A DNA stretch of 64,000 nucleotides from Pectinophora gossypiella (lineage: Eukaryota > Arthropoda > Insecta > Lepidoptera > Gelechiidae), in the NCBI RefSeq assembly GCF_024362695.1, contig NC_065428.1, positions 10,420,895 through 10,484,894 of the forward strand, in the 5' to 3' direction. Shown here piece after piece: positions 30,751-42,570 of this stretch (the first letter of the stretch is position 1; every line of letters begins with the position of its first letter). The position numbers were made by a program, and so were the translations under genes. The notes under the pieces were generated by a model that worked only from the letters and a program-made list of their open reading frames with translations, was not told the origin of the DNA and did no database searches.

Positions 30751-31341
30751 TTATGTGATGAAGATATAGAAAGGAGAGTGAGATTGGGTAATTCAGTGAA
30801 TGGGGCAATGCACGCAGTTGTTAGTAGCCAATGTATCTCGCAAGATGCGAGGATGGCTGTTCACAATGCAGTGCTTGTCCCTACGCTGAAGTACGGTAGT
30901 GAATGTTGGGTATGGCAGAAGAAGCATGAAAGTAGGATCAATGCCGTAGAAATGAGGTCTTTGCGTAGCATCTGCGGTGTGAAGTTGAGTGATAGAGTGA
31001 GAAACAGTGTGATAAGACAGAGATGTGGTGTAAAAGACGATATAGTGACTAGGATTGAGAAGGGAATGTTAGGTTGGTTTGGACACGTAGAGCGGATGAA
31101 GGATAATAGGCTTCCAAAAGCGGTATATAAAGCGAAAGTTGATGGTAGGGCTGGCAGAGGAAGACCGAGAAGGACTTACGATGACCAAATTGGAGATGTC
31201 CTTAGAAAAGGTTCAATACGATCTACTCTGAACCGGCGTGCAGGTATGAAGCGATTGATGAATGTGGAGGAAGCAAGAGAAGTGTGTCAGGATCGAAGCA
31301 AATGGAATTCTGTAGTCTCTGCTTACCCCGGTGGGAAATAG
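30751..31341 (+). pseudogene. LINE N1: C-terminal part of a reverse-transcriptase ORF
   Basis: About 196 open codons up to a stop at 31339. Recognisable segments: LVPTLKYGSECWVW, then the INAVEMRSLRSICGV stretch, GMLGWFGHVERM and GRAGRGRPRRTYDDQI. These are the conserved thumb and C-terminal motifs of non-LTR (RTE/jockey-group) reverse transcriptases. No catalytic FADD box or endonuclease is present, so the piece is 5'-truncated and cannot work alone. The tail is GTGAGTTTATG followed by GTAT repeats. It is unusually clean for a truncated copy, so it may be fairly young. Its 3' end recurs at 20015-20175. Confidence 0.85.
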
Positions 31342-31508
31342 GCGTGAGTTTATGTATGTATGTATGTAAGTTTTATTAAACAGGCCCCTGGTGGTGTAAT
31401 GGTTGACAAGAACGCGCGAGTGGATTCAAGTCCCGTCCGAGTTAGACATTTTCGATCTAATATACTCTTTATGACGTTGTAACGGTGTACATAAAAGGAT
31501 ACACCATG

Positions 31509-31654
31509 TACCGTCACGCGTACTAATATGTATACACTTTGAAACCATATCATATTAACTTTTTTGAAAAATGAAACTGTAAGTCTCCTAAAATGTCAAA
31601 TATAATATTGCGACAGGGTTCTAAAGTGGGTACATGATATTGCTCATGACTGTA
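31509..31654 (+). mobile_element. MITE M1 copy
   Basis: TACCGTCACGCGTACTAATA ... TGCTCATGACTGTA, about 146 bp with TA borders. Somewhat diverged internally (GAAACCATATCATATTAAC). Confidence 0.75.
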
Positions 31655-31798
31655 CTTCTGATTTGTCCAGGAAGGCGTGCAGCTAAACGTGGTCTGTTTG
31701 TTATTCACCCTAAGTCCAGCAAATAAGCAACCAACACAACAAATCTGGACCAACAGATAAGCTTTATAAATGCAAGCTAAAATGAATGCAGTTTTTAC

Positions 31799-31955
31799 TA
31801 ACACAGATCTTTGCTCGACCATTATAGACGGCAATACGGCTCACCTATCAGGTTGGTCTAACAGAAAGCTCGATAAGGTGTGGTTACTTAGTTCACCTTG
31901 CATGTATGTATGTTTACCTCAATTGGGATATATTGAGCTTTTGTTATGTGTAAAT
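31799..31955 (+). repeat. Repeat D copy
   Basis: Includes TAGACGGCAATACGGCTCACC, TTGGTCTAACAGAAAGCTCG and CAATTGGGATATATTGAGC. Confidence 0.6.
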
Positions 31956-31978
31956 GTTATGTGGTGTGATCACTGTCT

Positions 31979-32038
31979 TTCACACACACGCGCACACACG
32001 CACTCACGCGCTCACGCACTCACGCACACACGCACTCA

Positions 32039-32086
<48 letters not shown>

Positions 32087-32090
32087 CCCA

Positions 32091-32134
<44 letters not shown>

Positions 32135-32136
32135 CG
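31979..32136. repeat. (CACG)n microsatellite
   Basis: Imperfect CACA/CTCA/CGCA region, becoming nearly pure CACG repeats from 32038 to 32136 with one CACC interruption. Apparent frames through it (Thr-His-Ala-Arg repeats) are artefacts. Confidence 0.95.
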
Positions 32137-32600
32137 ATCCATATACGGCGCATCTTCCGTTCTTTGCTAAAACTGTTTACATTTATAATTGTATGTGGAA
32201 GTTTGTAATGGCCTTCCAATTTATATACTTACTTAAGTTTTATTAATACTATTAAGACGCTGTAAATTTCCCAAATAAATAAAATAAAAATATAAAAGGG
32301 CCCAAAATCATCCTGACTTCGCCTTTGTTACGAACTTAGGAAATTACTTTCCAAACCAAGTAATTATACTCCTGACGCGACTGCGACATACTTGTATAAT
32401 TATGGCCTGTGAAGGATGGATTCTGAAAGGCTGTCAGTGCTACTTCCGTGTACTGAAATGGTTTGTTTATGACCTACATACAAACATAACATAAACGAAC
32501 TCGCGCCTATTTCCTACCGAGGTAAGCAGACACTATGAAATTGCATCTACTTGGTTCATGACATTTTTCTTTTACTTCCTCCACTTCCATCAATCATAGG

Positions 32601-32902
32601 TCTTCTTCTATCGTGTGGGTTGTGAGGTGAATTACCAACCTCATCAAACCTAGTGTCAGGGTTATTATTGAGCCGCCAAAGGCCCCTGTAACGACTAGTC
32701 ACTTACATCAGTAAGTAATAACCGGCACCAACGGGAACGGGAAGCACGGATCATCTACCTTTCAGATCAGGTGGTCAGCTTGTAATGCCCTAACCAAACT
32801 AGGGATCACAAAATGATTTTTGCAATATATCCCCACCGGGATTCGAATCCGGGACCTCCGGATCGTGAGCTTACGCTCAACCACTGGACCACGGAGGCCG
32901 TT
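32601..32902 (-). repeat. SINE-A, full-length minus copy
   Basis: Complete from the tRNA-like head (CCTCCGTGGTCCAGTGGTTG, box B GATTCGAATCCCGG) to TATCGTGTGGGTTGTGAGG. A second one follows at 33122-33450 in the same orientation, with N1 tail fragments between. Confidence 0.8.
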
Positions 32903-33121
32903 AATCGTAGGTAATACATACATAAGATTATGCCTATTTCCTTTTTGGGGTAGGCAGAGACAACTGAATTCCACTTGCATCAGTCTTAATACATGCTCGC
33001 CAGTTTGGAGTACTTTTGACCTGGCCTTTCTTTAAGATATCCTGGATCTGATGTACATATACACCTATGCCTTCGTCTTCCAACTCAATAAGTTCCGGCG
33101 CATCTTTTTCGTAAATCTACT

Positions 33122-33450
33122 TTCTTCTTCTATCGTGTGGGTTGTGAGGTGGATTACCAACCGCATCAACCCTGGTGTCAGGGTTATTATTGAGCCGCCA
33201 TAGGCCCCTGACATGACTCATGTGACGACTACGTACTTACATCAGTAAGTAGTAACCGGAACCAACGGCTTAACGTGCCTTCCGAAGCACGGATCATCTT
33301 ACTTTTTGGACAATCAGGTGATCAGCCTGTAATGTCCTAACCAAACTAGGGATCACAAAGTGATTTTTGTGATTTGTCCCCACCGGGATTCGAACCCGGG
33401 ACCTCCGGATCGTGAGCACAACGCTCAACCACTGGACCACGGAGGCCGTT
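33122..33450 (-). repeat. SINE-A, full-length minus copy
   Basis: One of the cleanest copies in the window: head GCCTCCGTGGTCCAGTGGTT, box B GGTTCGAATCCCGG, body intact to CCACACGATAGAAG-type end. Useful as a family reference. Confidence 0.85.
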
Positions 33451-34589
33451 CTTTCATTCATTCTATCTACATGTCTGAACCATCTAATCATTGTTAAACG
33501 TTCCACAACTAAGCAATCTCCTTAACTATATTGCACATCCTTAATACAACAAAAAAATATACATTTACCCAACCCGTCCTGAAAACAAAATAAACCCTTG
33601 TACACAAGCTGAAACGGAACGTAAAACAAAATAAACATTGAAGAAGCCCATCTTATTTGACAGTTAGAGCCACATCCCAACAATAACAGCGGAGTAAGTA
33701 CACAGAACAAGAAATTAACAACTAAATTGTTTGAACCAACCGCTCGTTCCCTCAAATTGTTCAAAACACAAATTTACTTAAACACCCCCCATACAACTTT
33801 AACTTTAAACTCTTAAAGCTTGCTTTGCGTTAACCGAAACGTTTTTATAACTTGCCAAAGAGGATGCTAACCTATTTTCGTACGGAGTTGCCATTTTAAA
33901 AGGTTAATTGTGCAAAAATTGTTGCCAAATGTGGAAAGTTTCGGCTTAAGTTTATGTTTAGGGGCGGAAATCACCTACTTAAAGGTTATAGTTACTTATT
34001 GTCGACAAAGTTGGTGGCTTTACCTTACGATTATGGTGGGGAAGGTGTTTCGTGAATGTTTTAGTGTTTGAGACTTTTGAAGAATCTGGGTTAGGTAAAA
34101 GTATGTAGGAATGTTGACACGTTGATGGTTAAAATATCATAACCGTCGTGCTTAACGAATTAAATCTGAAAGAACTACTCGCACGTCGTTTTAAATTTTT
34201 CAGTAACGACAGAACGGTTAACACTGTGAAATAACACAGATATATTTTTGGGTAAAACGTCGCCGATGTTATAGCCGTTCATAGCATGTAATTACTGATT
34301 GGTACTTGTACCGGCACAGCGGTCACATTCATCTAAATACAAAATACTTGTGTCAAAACATGGTAAAAAAACTGGTCGTAAACGTGTTAACTTGATTATA
34401 ATAATAACCCCTCAAAGTACCAACTTGCAATCACGCTAATATTTGTAATAAGGTCCTAAAATGAATTTTACGAATTAGTTTGTAGTATTAGACCGAAAAA
34501 TTGTTTTAGACCTACTCACTAAACTACATCATTTTTATTATGTAGGTATATCAGTGATGTGTTCCAGCCGATTTCGGGTACGGCGACTG
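33451..34589. other. Unassigned spacer
   Basis: More than 1 kb with no long frame, no recognised repeat and no clear structure. It may be the oldest or least disturbed sequence in the window. Confidence 0.5.
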
Positions 34590-34998
34590 CTTCAACTGTA
34601 AATTCAAATTCAATATCTTTATTCAGTAGGAAATATGATTGGCCACCTGATACGACACGATTCATTTATAACAAACATTATAGAAGGAAAAATTGAAGGG
34701 AAGAGAGGAAGGGGTAGACCTAGGATAACATTTATGAAACAAATAAAAGAGAAGGTACAGGTCGTGTCGTATCGGGAGGTGAAGGTTTTGGCGGGAAGAA
34801 GAGAGGAAAAGCGATTACTCCACCGACAAGAGCGCAGCTCTTAAATAGAGAGAGAGAAAAAATAGTTACACTTTGAATCGTAAATTTTTATATAACGAAC
34901 GGCTCGTCCGCCTAAAACTACTGCATCTTCTCACAACCTGTATAGCCGGGGAAAAGTAAGAAAAACCTCGACACAGGGCCCTAGACGTTCTTTAAAAA
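34590..34998 (-). repeat. Repeat G interrupted by a LINE N2 tail
   Basis: Minus-strand repeat G resumes at 34862 after its AATAAAGATATTGAATTT-like end at 34597-34630. Between them, 34631-34861 encodes in plus sense MIGHLIRHDSFI..., GKRGRGRPR and ends CGACAAGAGCGCAGCTCTTA plus GAGAGAGAG: a truncated N2 LINE inserted in G. Confidence 0.65.
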
Positions 34999-35186
34999 AA
35001 ATAAACATAAAATATTGTTGTACAATTGAGTAATTTAGCTGCCTAATATCAGTTATGTGGATAAGTAATATAATATTTTAATTAAACCGGCTGTAAAAGC
35101 CGGTCGTAAAATTTCAGCGCCAAACTTAATATTCTCTATGTTGGTAGTAAAATCGTAATTTGATACGTATATCTACATACTCAATG

Positions 35187-35364
35187 TACGGGGTGTTAGT
35201 GACACCGTATCGAATACTGAGGAGCATGATTAAACTCGTGACCCTGAGTTAACATCAAGTAGAATTTACCGTCAGAAAAATATGGAACTGAAAATAACTT
35301 AAACAAGCACTAAAATTTTCATGATTTTTCCGATAGGAAATTCCATTGGATATCAAATCAGAAT
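35187..35364. mobile_element. Fold-back MITE F1, partial
   Basis: Left arm GTGTTAGTGACACCGTATCG...CATCAAGTAGAATTTACCG and the partner GATAGGAAATTCCATTGGAT. The outermost right end is cut off at a SINE-C. Confidence 0.6.
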
Positions 35365-35365
35365 C

Positions 35366-35617
35366 TGGTGCCGTGGTAACCCAGATGCTAGAAGGATTAC
35401 TCTCAGTCTGAGGTCGCAGGTTCAAATCCAGCACAAGCCTAAACCAAAGATTGTCGAATTGGTTTTCGAATTCATTTTTGGATCATAAAATTATTATCAC
35501 GTGCTCGGCGGTGAAGGAAAACCCACAGTCCCCAGAAATGCATTTTCGGAGGTATGTGACCTAACCTGTATTGGGCTGATTTTCCCTTCGCGGGTTGGAT
35601 GGAAGATCAGACAGGCA
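35366..35617 (+). repeat. SINE-C copy
   Basis: Head GTGCCGTGGTAACCCAGATG and B-box GGTTCAAATCC, then ATCACGTGCTCGGCGGTGAA and CAGGCAGT, where it stops in an AATAATAAT run. Confidence 0.65.
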
Positions 35618-36317
35618 GTAATAATAATAATAATTATTGCACACAAACCTAGACATTTACAGGAGACACTTATTCTAAGGTGGGCAAAAGCGGACTTATT
35701 TAAGCGGAAAGAGTTAATTTGGTTAAGTTTGTATGAAATTCCTATAATTTTAACAGTAAAGTTTCACACGAATGAAGTCGCGAGTAACAGTTAGTATGTA
35801 TACATACTATACGTATAGTATTTTGTGTGTGCGTGTAGTGTAGTTGGTTTATATATTTAACTTATACAGAATACCTAAGACGCCTTTAGCTTTTCAAAAT
35901 CAGTTAAAGAATAAACCGTAATTTCTGTTGTAATTGTAAGATCTTTGTCATGTTGAGAGCGGGTCCCTCAGGATCGGAGGCCGCGTCACCCCTGCGTAGG
36001 GGGTTGAGGCATTTGTCTTACAACCAGCGGGGAACCACGAAGGTTGGCGAATAATGAGTATTTAAATAAAGCTTGTGGTACCTATGTAGGTTGGATAATT
36101 AATTGGACTTCCATGCTGGAAGTAAACACAACGTACGCGTTCAGTTCAGCTGCTTATTATGTGCTAAATTTACAATAAGTCACGTTAAAAAAAAACTGAT
36201 TACTTATGCCGCCATTTTTGAGGCCAAGTAGAGAATTATTTACAACACAGATAACATAGGAGACGAATATTATACACTAACGCAATAAATCCAACCGACC
36301 AGCCAACGCGACCAATG

Positions 36318-36400
36318 CAACCGACCAACCCAACTAACCACCCAACCGACCAACCCAACTAACCACCCAACCGACCAACACAACCGAACAACCAAAATAA
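36318..36400. repeat. 25-bp minisatellite
   Basis: Two exact 25-bp units (36318-36342, 36343-36367; CAACCGACCAACCC...ACCACC) and a decayed third. More CAACC-rich text lies on both sides. Confidence 0.85.
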
Positions 36401-37500
36401 CCAACCTAATCAATGCTTGTTATCACTTTTATGGACAGTGACCCCTTTTCATTTATAGACACTTTAGGATCGGGACATCGCCTTTATAGGTTTTGTCCGT
36501 GAAAGTGTTAACCTGACGATGCTGGTTTCCAGCTTAGTATCCAACTAAATCTACTTTGGGTACTACTGGACCAGGTGATCAACTTTAAGCCGAATCGTCA
36601 CTTTGGTACCATCGTATGCTATAGGGCTCAAACACTAGCAAAATTCGAATTAAAAAGACATAAGTGTCAAAGTCTTCTGTCCAGCCAAGAAGTGATACCA
36701 AACAAGTCAAATGCATAACCTATTTAAACTGTCAATCGCTTAATCGCGAACATTGTAACAGCCCCTCGACAGGGGGTCGGCAGAATATTTTATGATAACC
36801 CCCTTAATTGAAATTGACATTTTAGCGTTATGATGGGCGCAGATTTAGGGGTGCCCCAATAAATGTCTTTGTTAGGGATTGCAGTGTCGTCATTAGTGGG
36901 AAATTTGTGGGTAAATATTAATATTTCAAGTATAAAAAATGGGGGTGGGTAAAAATTTTCAGCTTTTAAATTGGAGGGTATTTTTGTCTTTCCTTTTTGA
37001 TAAATTATACGTTAGTTTGTGTATTATTGAAAAGAACTACAGGGGCCTTAGCCGAATTGCAAACGAAGATGACAATTTGATTTTTGTATGGAGTGTAATA
37101 CAAAAACCTCATTCTCTCCTGTGCCGCCTAACGCATAAGTGCGAGCGAGACACTGTCCCTCTCTCCAGTAGTAGCTCTCTCCCTCACTCCTTAGCGGCTT
37201 ACGGCCATTTAAGACGCGGAGGGGGTGAGGTAGTCACGCGATATGAATAGGTGCGGGGCGGAGAATTAGCGTTGTTAAAACTCTTTAAACTCCTAAGACC
37301 GAATGTTCTTTATAAATCCAAACCCCATTGTTTAACTATTGTGTCTGGAAATCTCGGTCTTAAGAGGTTAATAGTCCTTACTATTAATGTTAACAAACTT
37401 TACAATCAAACGTAAATATTAGTAACATTCCCAGTTTTAATCAGTTAATATTACCATAAATGTCACTCTTACTACGAATACCAATTATTATTACATACAT
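36401..37500. other. Mostly unassigned
   Basis: A frame at 36939-37250 has no recognisable domain. 37275-37372 resembles 24184-24258 (repeat J). No other feature supported. Confidence 0.5.
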
Positions 37501-37507
37501 AAACATA

Positions 37508-37720
37508 CATACATAAACTCACGCCCGTAATCCCTAGTGGGGTGGGCAGAGCCACAAGTAATCAAAGACAACAATCAATTATTCAAGTAATCAATTATTA
37601 TTACTACGAATTAAATACACAGACACAGAGTATTGCGGAGCGGGAGAAAAGAGGGAAACCACTGCACTATTTTTTTCCGAAAAAAGTAGCATGGAGAATG
37701 CTACACCGACAAGAACGTGA
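37508..37720 (+). repeat. Repeat E fragment, then repeat L fragment
   Basis: 37508-37574 starts CTCACGCCCGTAATCCCTAG and stops after AATCAAAGACAAC. 37634-37720 has GAGGGAAACCACTGCACTA and ATGCTACACCGACAAGAACG of repeat L. Confidence 0.6.
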
Positions 37721-38526
37721 CAGTGATGTGACGATTATTAAAAGAAGAAGCAGCCGCAAAAGAGCAGAAACAGCCAATGTCAAAACGGGCTGCTTTCTCT
37801 TTAATTTTTTTTTAATTGTTCTTTCTTGTACTTTGGTCTTATCTGTGTAAAGACCATATAATTATAATAGTTCTTTTTAGTAAATAAAAAGTACGTAGTA
37901 GTAGTTTTCAATAGTTTTTTTTTTTACCTTCTGTGTTTATATTGTAACTGTGGCGTCCTCTAATAATAAATACTTTCTTTCTTTCTTTCTTTTTACATAA
38001 CAATTTTACCGTCCCACTTCGGGAACATTCACTGGTTCTATCTATACGTTATAGGTATCTTGACATACAAATAAAAATACACTTTTTTGCACCAAAATAA
38101 AAAGAAATAATTACAAAAAGTCTCTTAACTAAGTACATGGCAAATGGCGGCCTTATCGCTTAAAGCGATTTCTTCTAGACAACCATAAGGTGAGGAAAAA
38201 TGTAAAAAATTGACATTTTTGTACAAGACAACAAACCTGTATTCTCTGCATCACTAACACTATCCTATAACATTAACTCAACACCAACTTGTAAAGCGAA
38301 TTACGGCCGCCCGCAATGACGGCGCGGGCGCTTCAAAATCAAACACGTTAATTAGTATGGAATCGCGCGCACACGTTCTGAACTCACTCGCCGCTCGCGA
38401 TTTCTTCTACAGTTTAAAGTACTAAGTCCGTTCTTGGAAAGTACTCTGAGTTCCTTTAACAATTTGTTTTGAGTAAGAAATTAGTACTAACAATTTTACA
38501 TTGAAATCACACCATTAACACCACAT

Positions 38527-38587
38527 GGTCCGGCCAAGTAGTTAATGCCATCTATGGCAAATCTACAATAAGTCACGTCAAAAACAA
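38527..38587 (+). mobile_element. Micro-SINE mS, copy 2, with 10-bp target duplication
   Basis: GGTCCGGCCAAGTAGTTAATG ... ACAATAAGTCACGTC, then an A-rich tail (AAAAACAAA). Flanked by AACACCACAT at 38517-38526 and 38588-38597, a perfect 10-bp duplication. Same 5' end as copy 1. Confidence 0.85.
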
Positions 38588-38783
38588 AACACCACATTAG
38601 TAGGTCGTGTCTGGGTGTGTACAAAGCTGTACGAAAATACAAAGTGATCTGTCGTTCAGTTCAAATGAAGTGTCGGAATATTGAGAAAAAAGGCGCGAAA
38701 GTTATGTAAAAAGAGCTTTACTGCCTAGCCTTTAAAGCAGATAGAATCATAATACAAGAAATTAATTAGTTGGGGATTGTCAA

Positions 38784-39093
38784 CAGCCTCCGTGGTCTAG
38801 TGGTTAGAGCGTTAGGCTCACGATCTGGAGGTCCGGGTTCGATTCCCGATGGGGACGTCGATATCACTTTGTAAGATTGTCCTTTGTTTGGTAAGGACTT
38901 TTTAGGCTTGAATCACCTGATTGACCAAAAAAGTAAGATGATTCCGTGCTTCGGAGAGCACGTTAAACTGCACGTAAAAACACCTCCACCAATCCGCAGT
39001 GGAGCAGCGTGGTGGAGTATGCTCCAATCCCCCTCCGGTTGATTGAGGGGTGGCCTGTGCCCAGCAGTGGGACGTATATAAGCTGTTTAAATA
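38784..39093 (+). repeat. SINE-B, full length
   Basis: Head AGCCTCCGTGGTCTAGTGGT with box B GGGTTCGATTCCC. Core TCCGTGCTTCGGAGAGCACG. Tail ATCCGCAGTGGAGCAGCGTG, TCCGGTTGATTGAGG, CCCAGCAGTGGGACGTATAT, then an AAATAAATAAAT end. Best family reference in the window. Confidence 0.85.
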
Positions 39094-39544
39094 AATAAAT
39101 AAGGATTAGAAGAAGAAGGTTTAGTTTTAAACTTATATTTTTTTATATATAAGTATACATTTGAAACAATTGCGCGACTCGTCACTAAACGCTCCTTACA
39201 ACTCGCTGTAAACGAAGCATTAAAGGGACTTAATAATTATGATTGACTTAATAGTCCCCTGTCAGCCTAATATTAATTTATACACAAACCGTCGCTTCTA
39301 ATACTACGTTATAAGGTTCATTATACCGGAGATTTTAGTATCAACATAATATAAACAAAGGTAATAGGAACATTTGTAACATGGAGTCATTAAACTGGAT
39401 TTTCTTTTCATTATTAATATTCTAATATAATTGTAGAATTTATTACAGTCTTCATAATAGAAATTTATAGACAGATTCACGCGTCCCTACCAGGGTATTG
39501 AAGAGCCATTGGGCGTCAAAAAAGAACTTATACGAAATATTAAC

Positions 39545-39986
39545 ACGTAACATAAGCTCACGACTACATCCCAATTGGGGTAGCCAGAGGTACATCCATC
39601 GCAAGATGAACTAAGTACCTGTGGGTACTAACCTGACAGGTGGCGAGCTGTATCGACATCTATGGTTGAGCCAACTGTGTTAGTGAAAACTGTGAAACCT
39701 TCTTCTGTCGTGTGGGTTGTTAGGCGGATTACCAACCCCATCAACCCTGGTGTCAGGGTTACTATTGAGCCGCCAAAGACCCCTGACATGGCTCATATAA
39801 CGACTACGTCCTTACATCAGTAAGAAGTAACCGGGATCAACGGCTTAACGTTCCTTCCGAAGCACAGATCATATTACTTTCGGACAATCAGGTGATCAGC
39901 TAGTAATGTCCTAACCAAACTAGGGATTACAAAATGATTTTTGTGATGTGTCCCCACCCGGATTTGAACCCAGGATCTCCGGATCG
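39545..39986 (-). repeat. Repeat D (39545-39687) and SINE-A (39700-39986), both minus
   Basis: D shows CCAATTGGGATGTAGTCGTG and GCTCGCCACC. The SINE-A body is intact but its head is cut at TCCGGAGATCCTGGGTTCAAA, losing box A. Confidence 0.7.
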
Positions 39987-39989
39987 AAA

Positions 39990-40840
39990 CCACCCTAGAA
40001 CACACAAACGCGAGCTTGTATTATTATTTTAATACTAAAAAAATCAACAAATATTCTTGTCGCATCTATTCAGGATCGTCCTTTTACTAATAATAATTCC
40101 ACCTTATGTGAAATTTCACCAAAAGCGAAATTTGCCTATATAATAAATAATATATTCATTCAACTCGCCTAGAGTTTCCAATCCATCGATTTTCATTACC
40201 CAAAAAGCTTTAAAAAATCTCCAATAATAAATAAAAAATACCTCTCAATCTATAACAGTGAAAAAATCCGAAATTGTACGTGCAATAAAATCGTATCACA
40301 TTTCATGTTTCTCGTGTAAAAAAGTTTGGGGAAGTGTGATGAGTGATCGCGGATCTAATTCAATCACTCACTCACTCGTTCACTCACTCATTCAGATGAC
40401 AGCTGACCAGAGGGAAAGCTAATTTGATTTGCTTTGTTTTTTTTTTGCTCGCCGATTTTCGTTCGTCGGAGCCAATTTTTTTCGTGCTTATCTAATATTT
40501 TATTTTTAACTCGGGTCCTACGGGGATGGATTTTAAACAGAGAATCATGTACAAATATAAATTGATGGTTGTGATTCATCAACCATCAATTGCAGGGTGG
40601 GTAGAGGTACAAGAAAACAAACAAGAAAGAACAGACCTACGATGTATATGATTATGACGAACCGTATGAAAACATTTTTTTTTCTTAAGTTTTTTTTTTA
40701 ATTTAGATTTTAGTAGTTTTTTTATTCTAATCTTGTTATAAAATTTTTCACGTGTGGTATTCTAAACAGCTGTATTATATAATTTTGTATCTAATTACTT
40801 AATAATAATAATTAGTTAGATATTATAATATTATTATAGA
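39990..40840. other. Unassigned, with a short perfect hairpin
   Basis: 40560-40591 is a perfect 12-bp inverted repeat (AATTGATGGTTG / CAACCATCAATT, 8-base loop). A TCACTCACTCACTC run lies near 40364-40390. No gene seen. Confidence 0.6.
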
Positions 40841-41073
40841 TGATCTGTGCTTCGAAAGGCACGTTAAGCGGTTGGTCCCGGTTACCACTTACTGATGTAA
40901 GTAAGTAGTCGTTACATGAGCCATGTCAGGGGCCTTTGGCGGCTCAATAATAACCCTGACACCAGGGGTTGATGAGGTTGGTAATCCACCTCACAACCCA
41001 CACGGTGGAAGAAGTTGGTCTAAGAACTGAAGCTCGGTGAGGTGTCGGTACTTAGTACATTTTGCGATAGATG
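40841..41073 (+). repeat. SINE-A tail, then repeat D fragment
   Basis: SINE-A from GATGATCTGTGCTTCGAAAGG to CACACGGTGGAAGAAG with no head (5'-truncated), followed by a D fragment ending GCGATAGATG, where MITE M1 begins. Confidence 0.65.
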
Positions 41074-41219
41074 TACGGTCACGAGCATTAATATGTATAC
41101 ACTTTGGTACCATGTCACATTAACTTTTTTGACAAATTGAACTGTAAGTCTCACTAAATGTCAAATATGTTAGTGCGACAGAGTCCTAAAGTGGGTACAT
41201 TATATTGCTCATGACTGTA
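41074..41219 (+). mobile_element. MITE M1, intact reference copy
   Basis: 146 bp, TACGGTCACGAGCATTAATA ... TATTGCTCATGACTGTA. The inverted ends match over about 24 bases with a few mismatches. TA at both borders. Confidence 0.8.
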
Positions 41220-42364
41220 CGATAAGCTGCAAAAGTCCAATCAGTTTCTTGCAAAGTAATAAATTAACTGGTTGCACTTAAGACCTCCTGGTTACATGTC
41301 GTTTCTGTAATAAACCAAACACACCTACAAAAACATAAATTTTATAATTATGACAGCTAATGCTTCATAATTCCACCACTGTTTACAAACTCGCTGGACT
41401 CAGTGACTGAAGTTTTTCTCTTTGATTGTACTTCTCAACACCACAATTAGGATATGGTAGTCACAATAAACCGCTCGAAGCTTCCTTCTGGAACATTCCA
41501 GAACATATGTAGGCTTTGTTATTGTTTTGCGGATTACCAGCTCGTCACAAAAACTCGTATAATATGTAAATGAAACAGACTAAGTCGAGAACGGTTTGGT
41601 TACAATAATATTGCTTCGGGGTTTTGTTAAGTGCTTGGAACAGTGGTTTGTGTATGGAAAGATATGTAGAGAGTTTATTTTATAATTACTGACGTGGTCT
41701 AGTTGTGGTCGGACAGGCAGTCGCTTCTGTAAAAAAACCGAACCTGTCAAGTCTTCAGGTTGGGTAAGCGGACCCTGTAAAAAATGATACTGCTAGCGAG
41801 ATGATAATGTGGTCTAGTTGTCAAAACGCATCGCTTTATCATCTGACTCAAAGGTCGTTTATCGATTGGTTACTAAGTTGGTCACGCCAGCGGCTGAACT
41901 TGAACTGAACTTACGCTGCAAAAGGGACAGGGAATATAGGATGTCCTCGCCTGACCTTTCGATAAAACTACCAGGGAACGTGGATATTCCCGAGGAGTCG
42001 GAACACTCAGCACTTCACAGCACATTTCAGTTCACAGCGGTGGCTTAGTCGCCTAGGCAAGCCTTTGAAAGCGATTGAGTGCGAAGATCTTACAAAACTG
42101 TTTATTACCTATCTGGAGTGAATTTAGCGACATAGCAGGGTCTACAGAATACCAGCGTCGTGGCTCGTGCCGCGACTTATGCTGAGTGAGGCCTTTTTGT
42201 AAAGGACACCACCACCATCGTTGACCAGTCCATACACTCAATTATTTGTATTTCTCGTGTATGTTGTTTTTATTTATTACGTGTTTTGATTGTAAGTTAT
42301 GTGTTACTCCGTGTTTTATATTCTATATTTGTTTTATATTTGTTACTATTTGTTTGTTTTGTTT
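41220..42364. other. Mostly unassigned, with a SINE-C tail
   Basis: 41708-41800 is a SINE-C end (GGACAGGCAGTCGCTTCTGT, CAAGTCTTCAGGTTGGGTAA). No gene seen. Confidence 0.5.
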
Positions 42365-42570
42365 GTTTGGGCATGTCGTAAAAACCGACAGAGGGATTGT
42401 ATCCTCTAACATGATGGACTAATGTTATGGGCGATAGGCTGATCCCTTATCACCATAAGGTTCATCATATCCATCTTTGGACTTCGTATCAACAGTGGCT
42501 GCAAGTTGTCTTTGATTACTTGTGGCTCTGCCCACCCCATTAGGGATTACGGGCGTGAGTTTATGTATGT
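42365..42570 (-). repeat. Repeat E, minus copy
   Basis: Matches 25043-25305 in reverse, from GGCATGTCGTAAAAACCGAC to ATTACGGGCGTGAGTTTATG plus GTAT repeats. Confidence 0.7.

Noticed and set aside
31770..32246. Frames with Thr-His-Ala-Arg repeats on both strands
   Set aside because: They are produced by the CACG microsatellite and repeat D.
36318..36400. CRISPR-like repeat array
   Set aside because: Tandem units without spacers, in eukaryotic DNA; a minisatellite.
36939..37250. Possible host exon
   Set aside because: No recognisable domain, no convincing splice sites, and low-complexity Ser-rich content.
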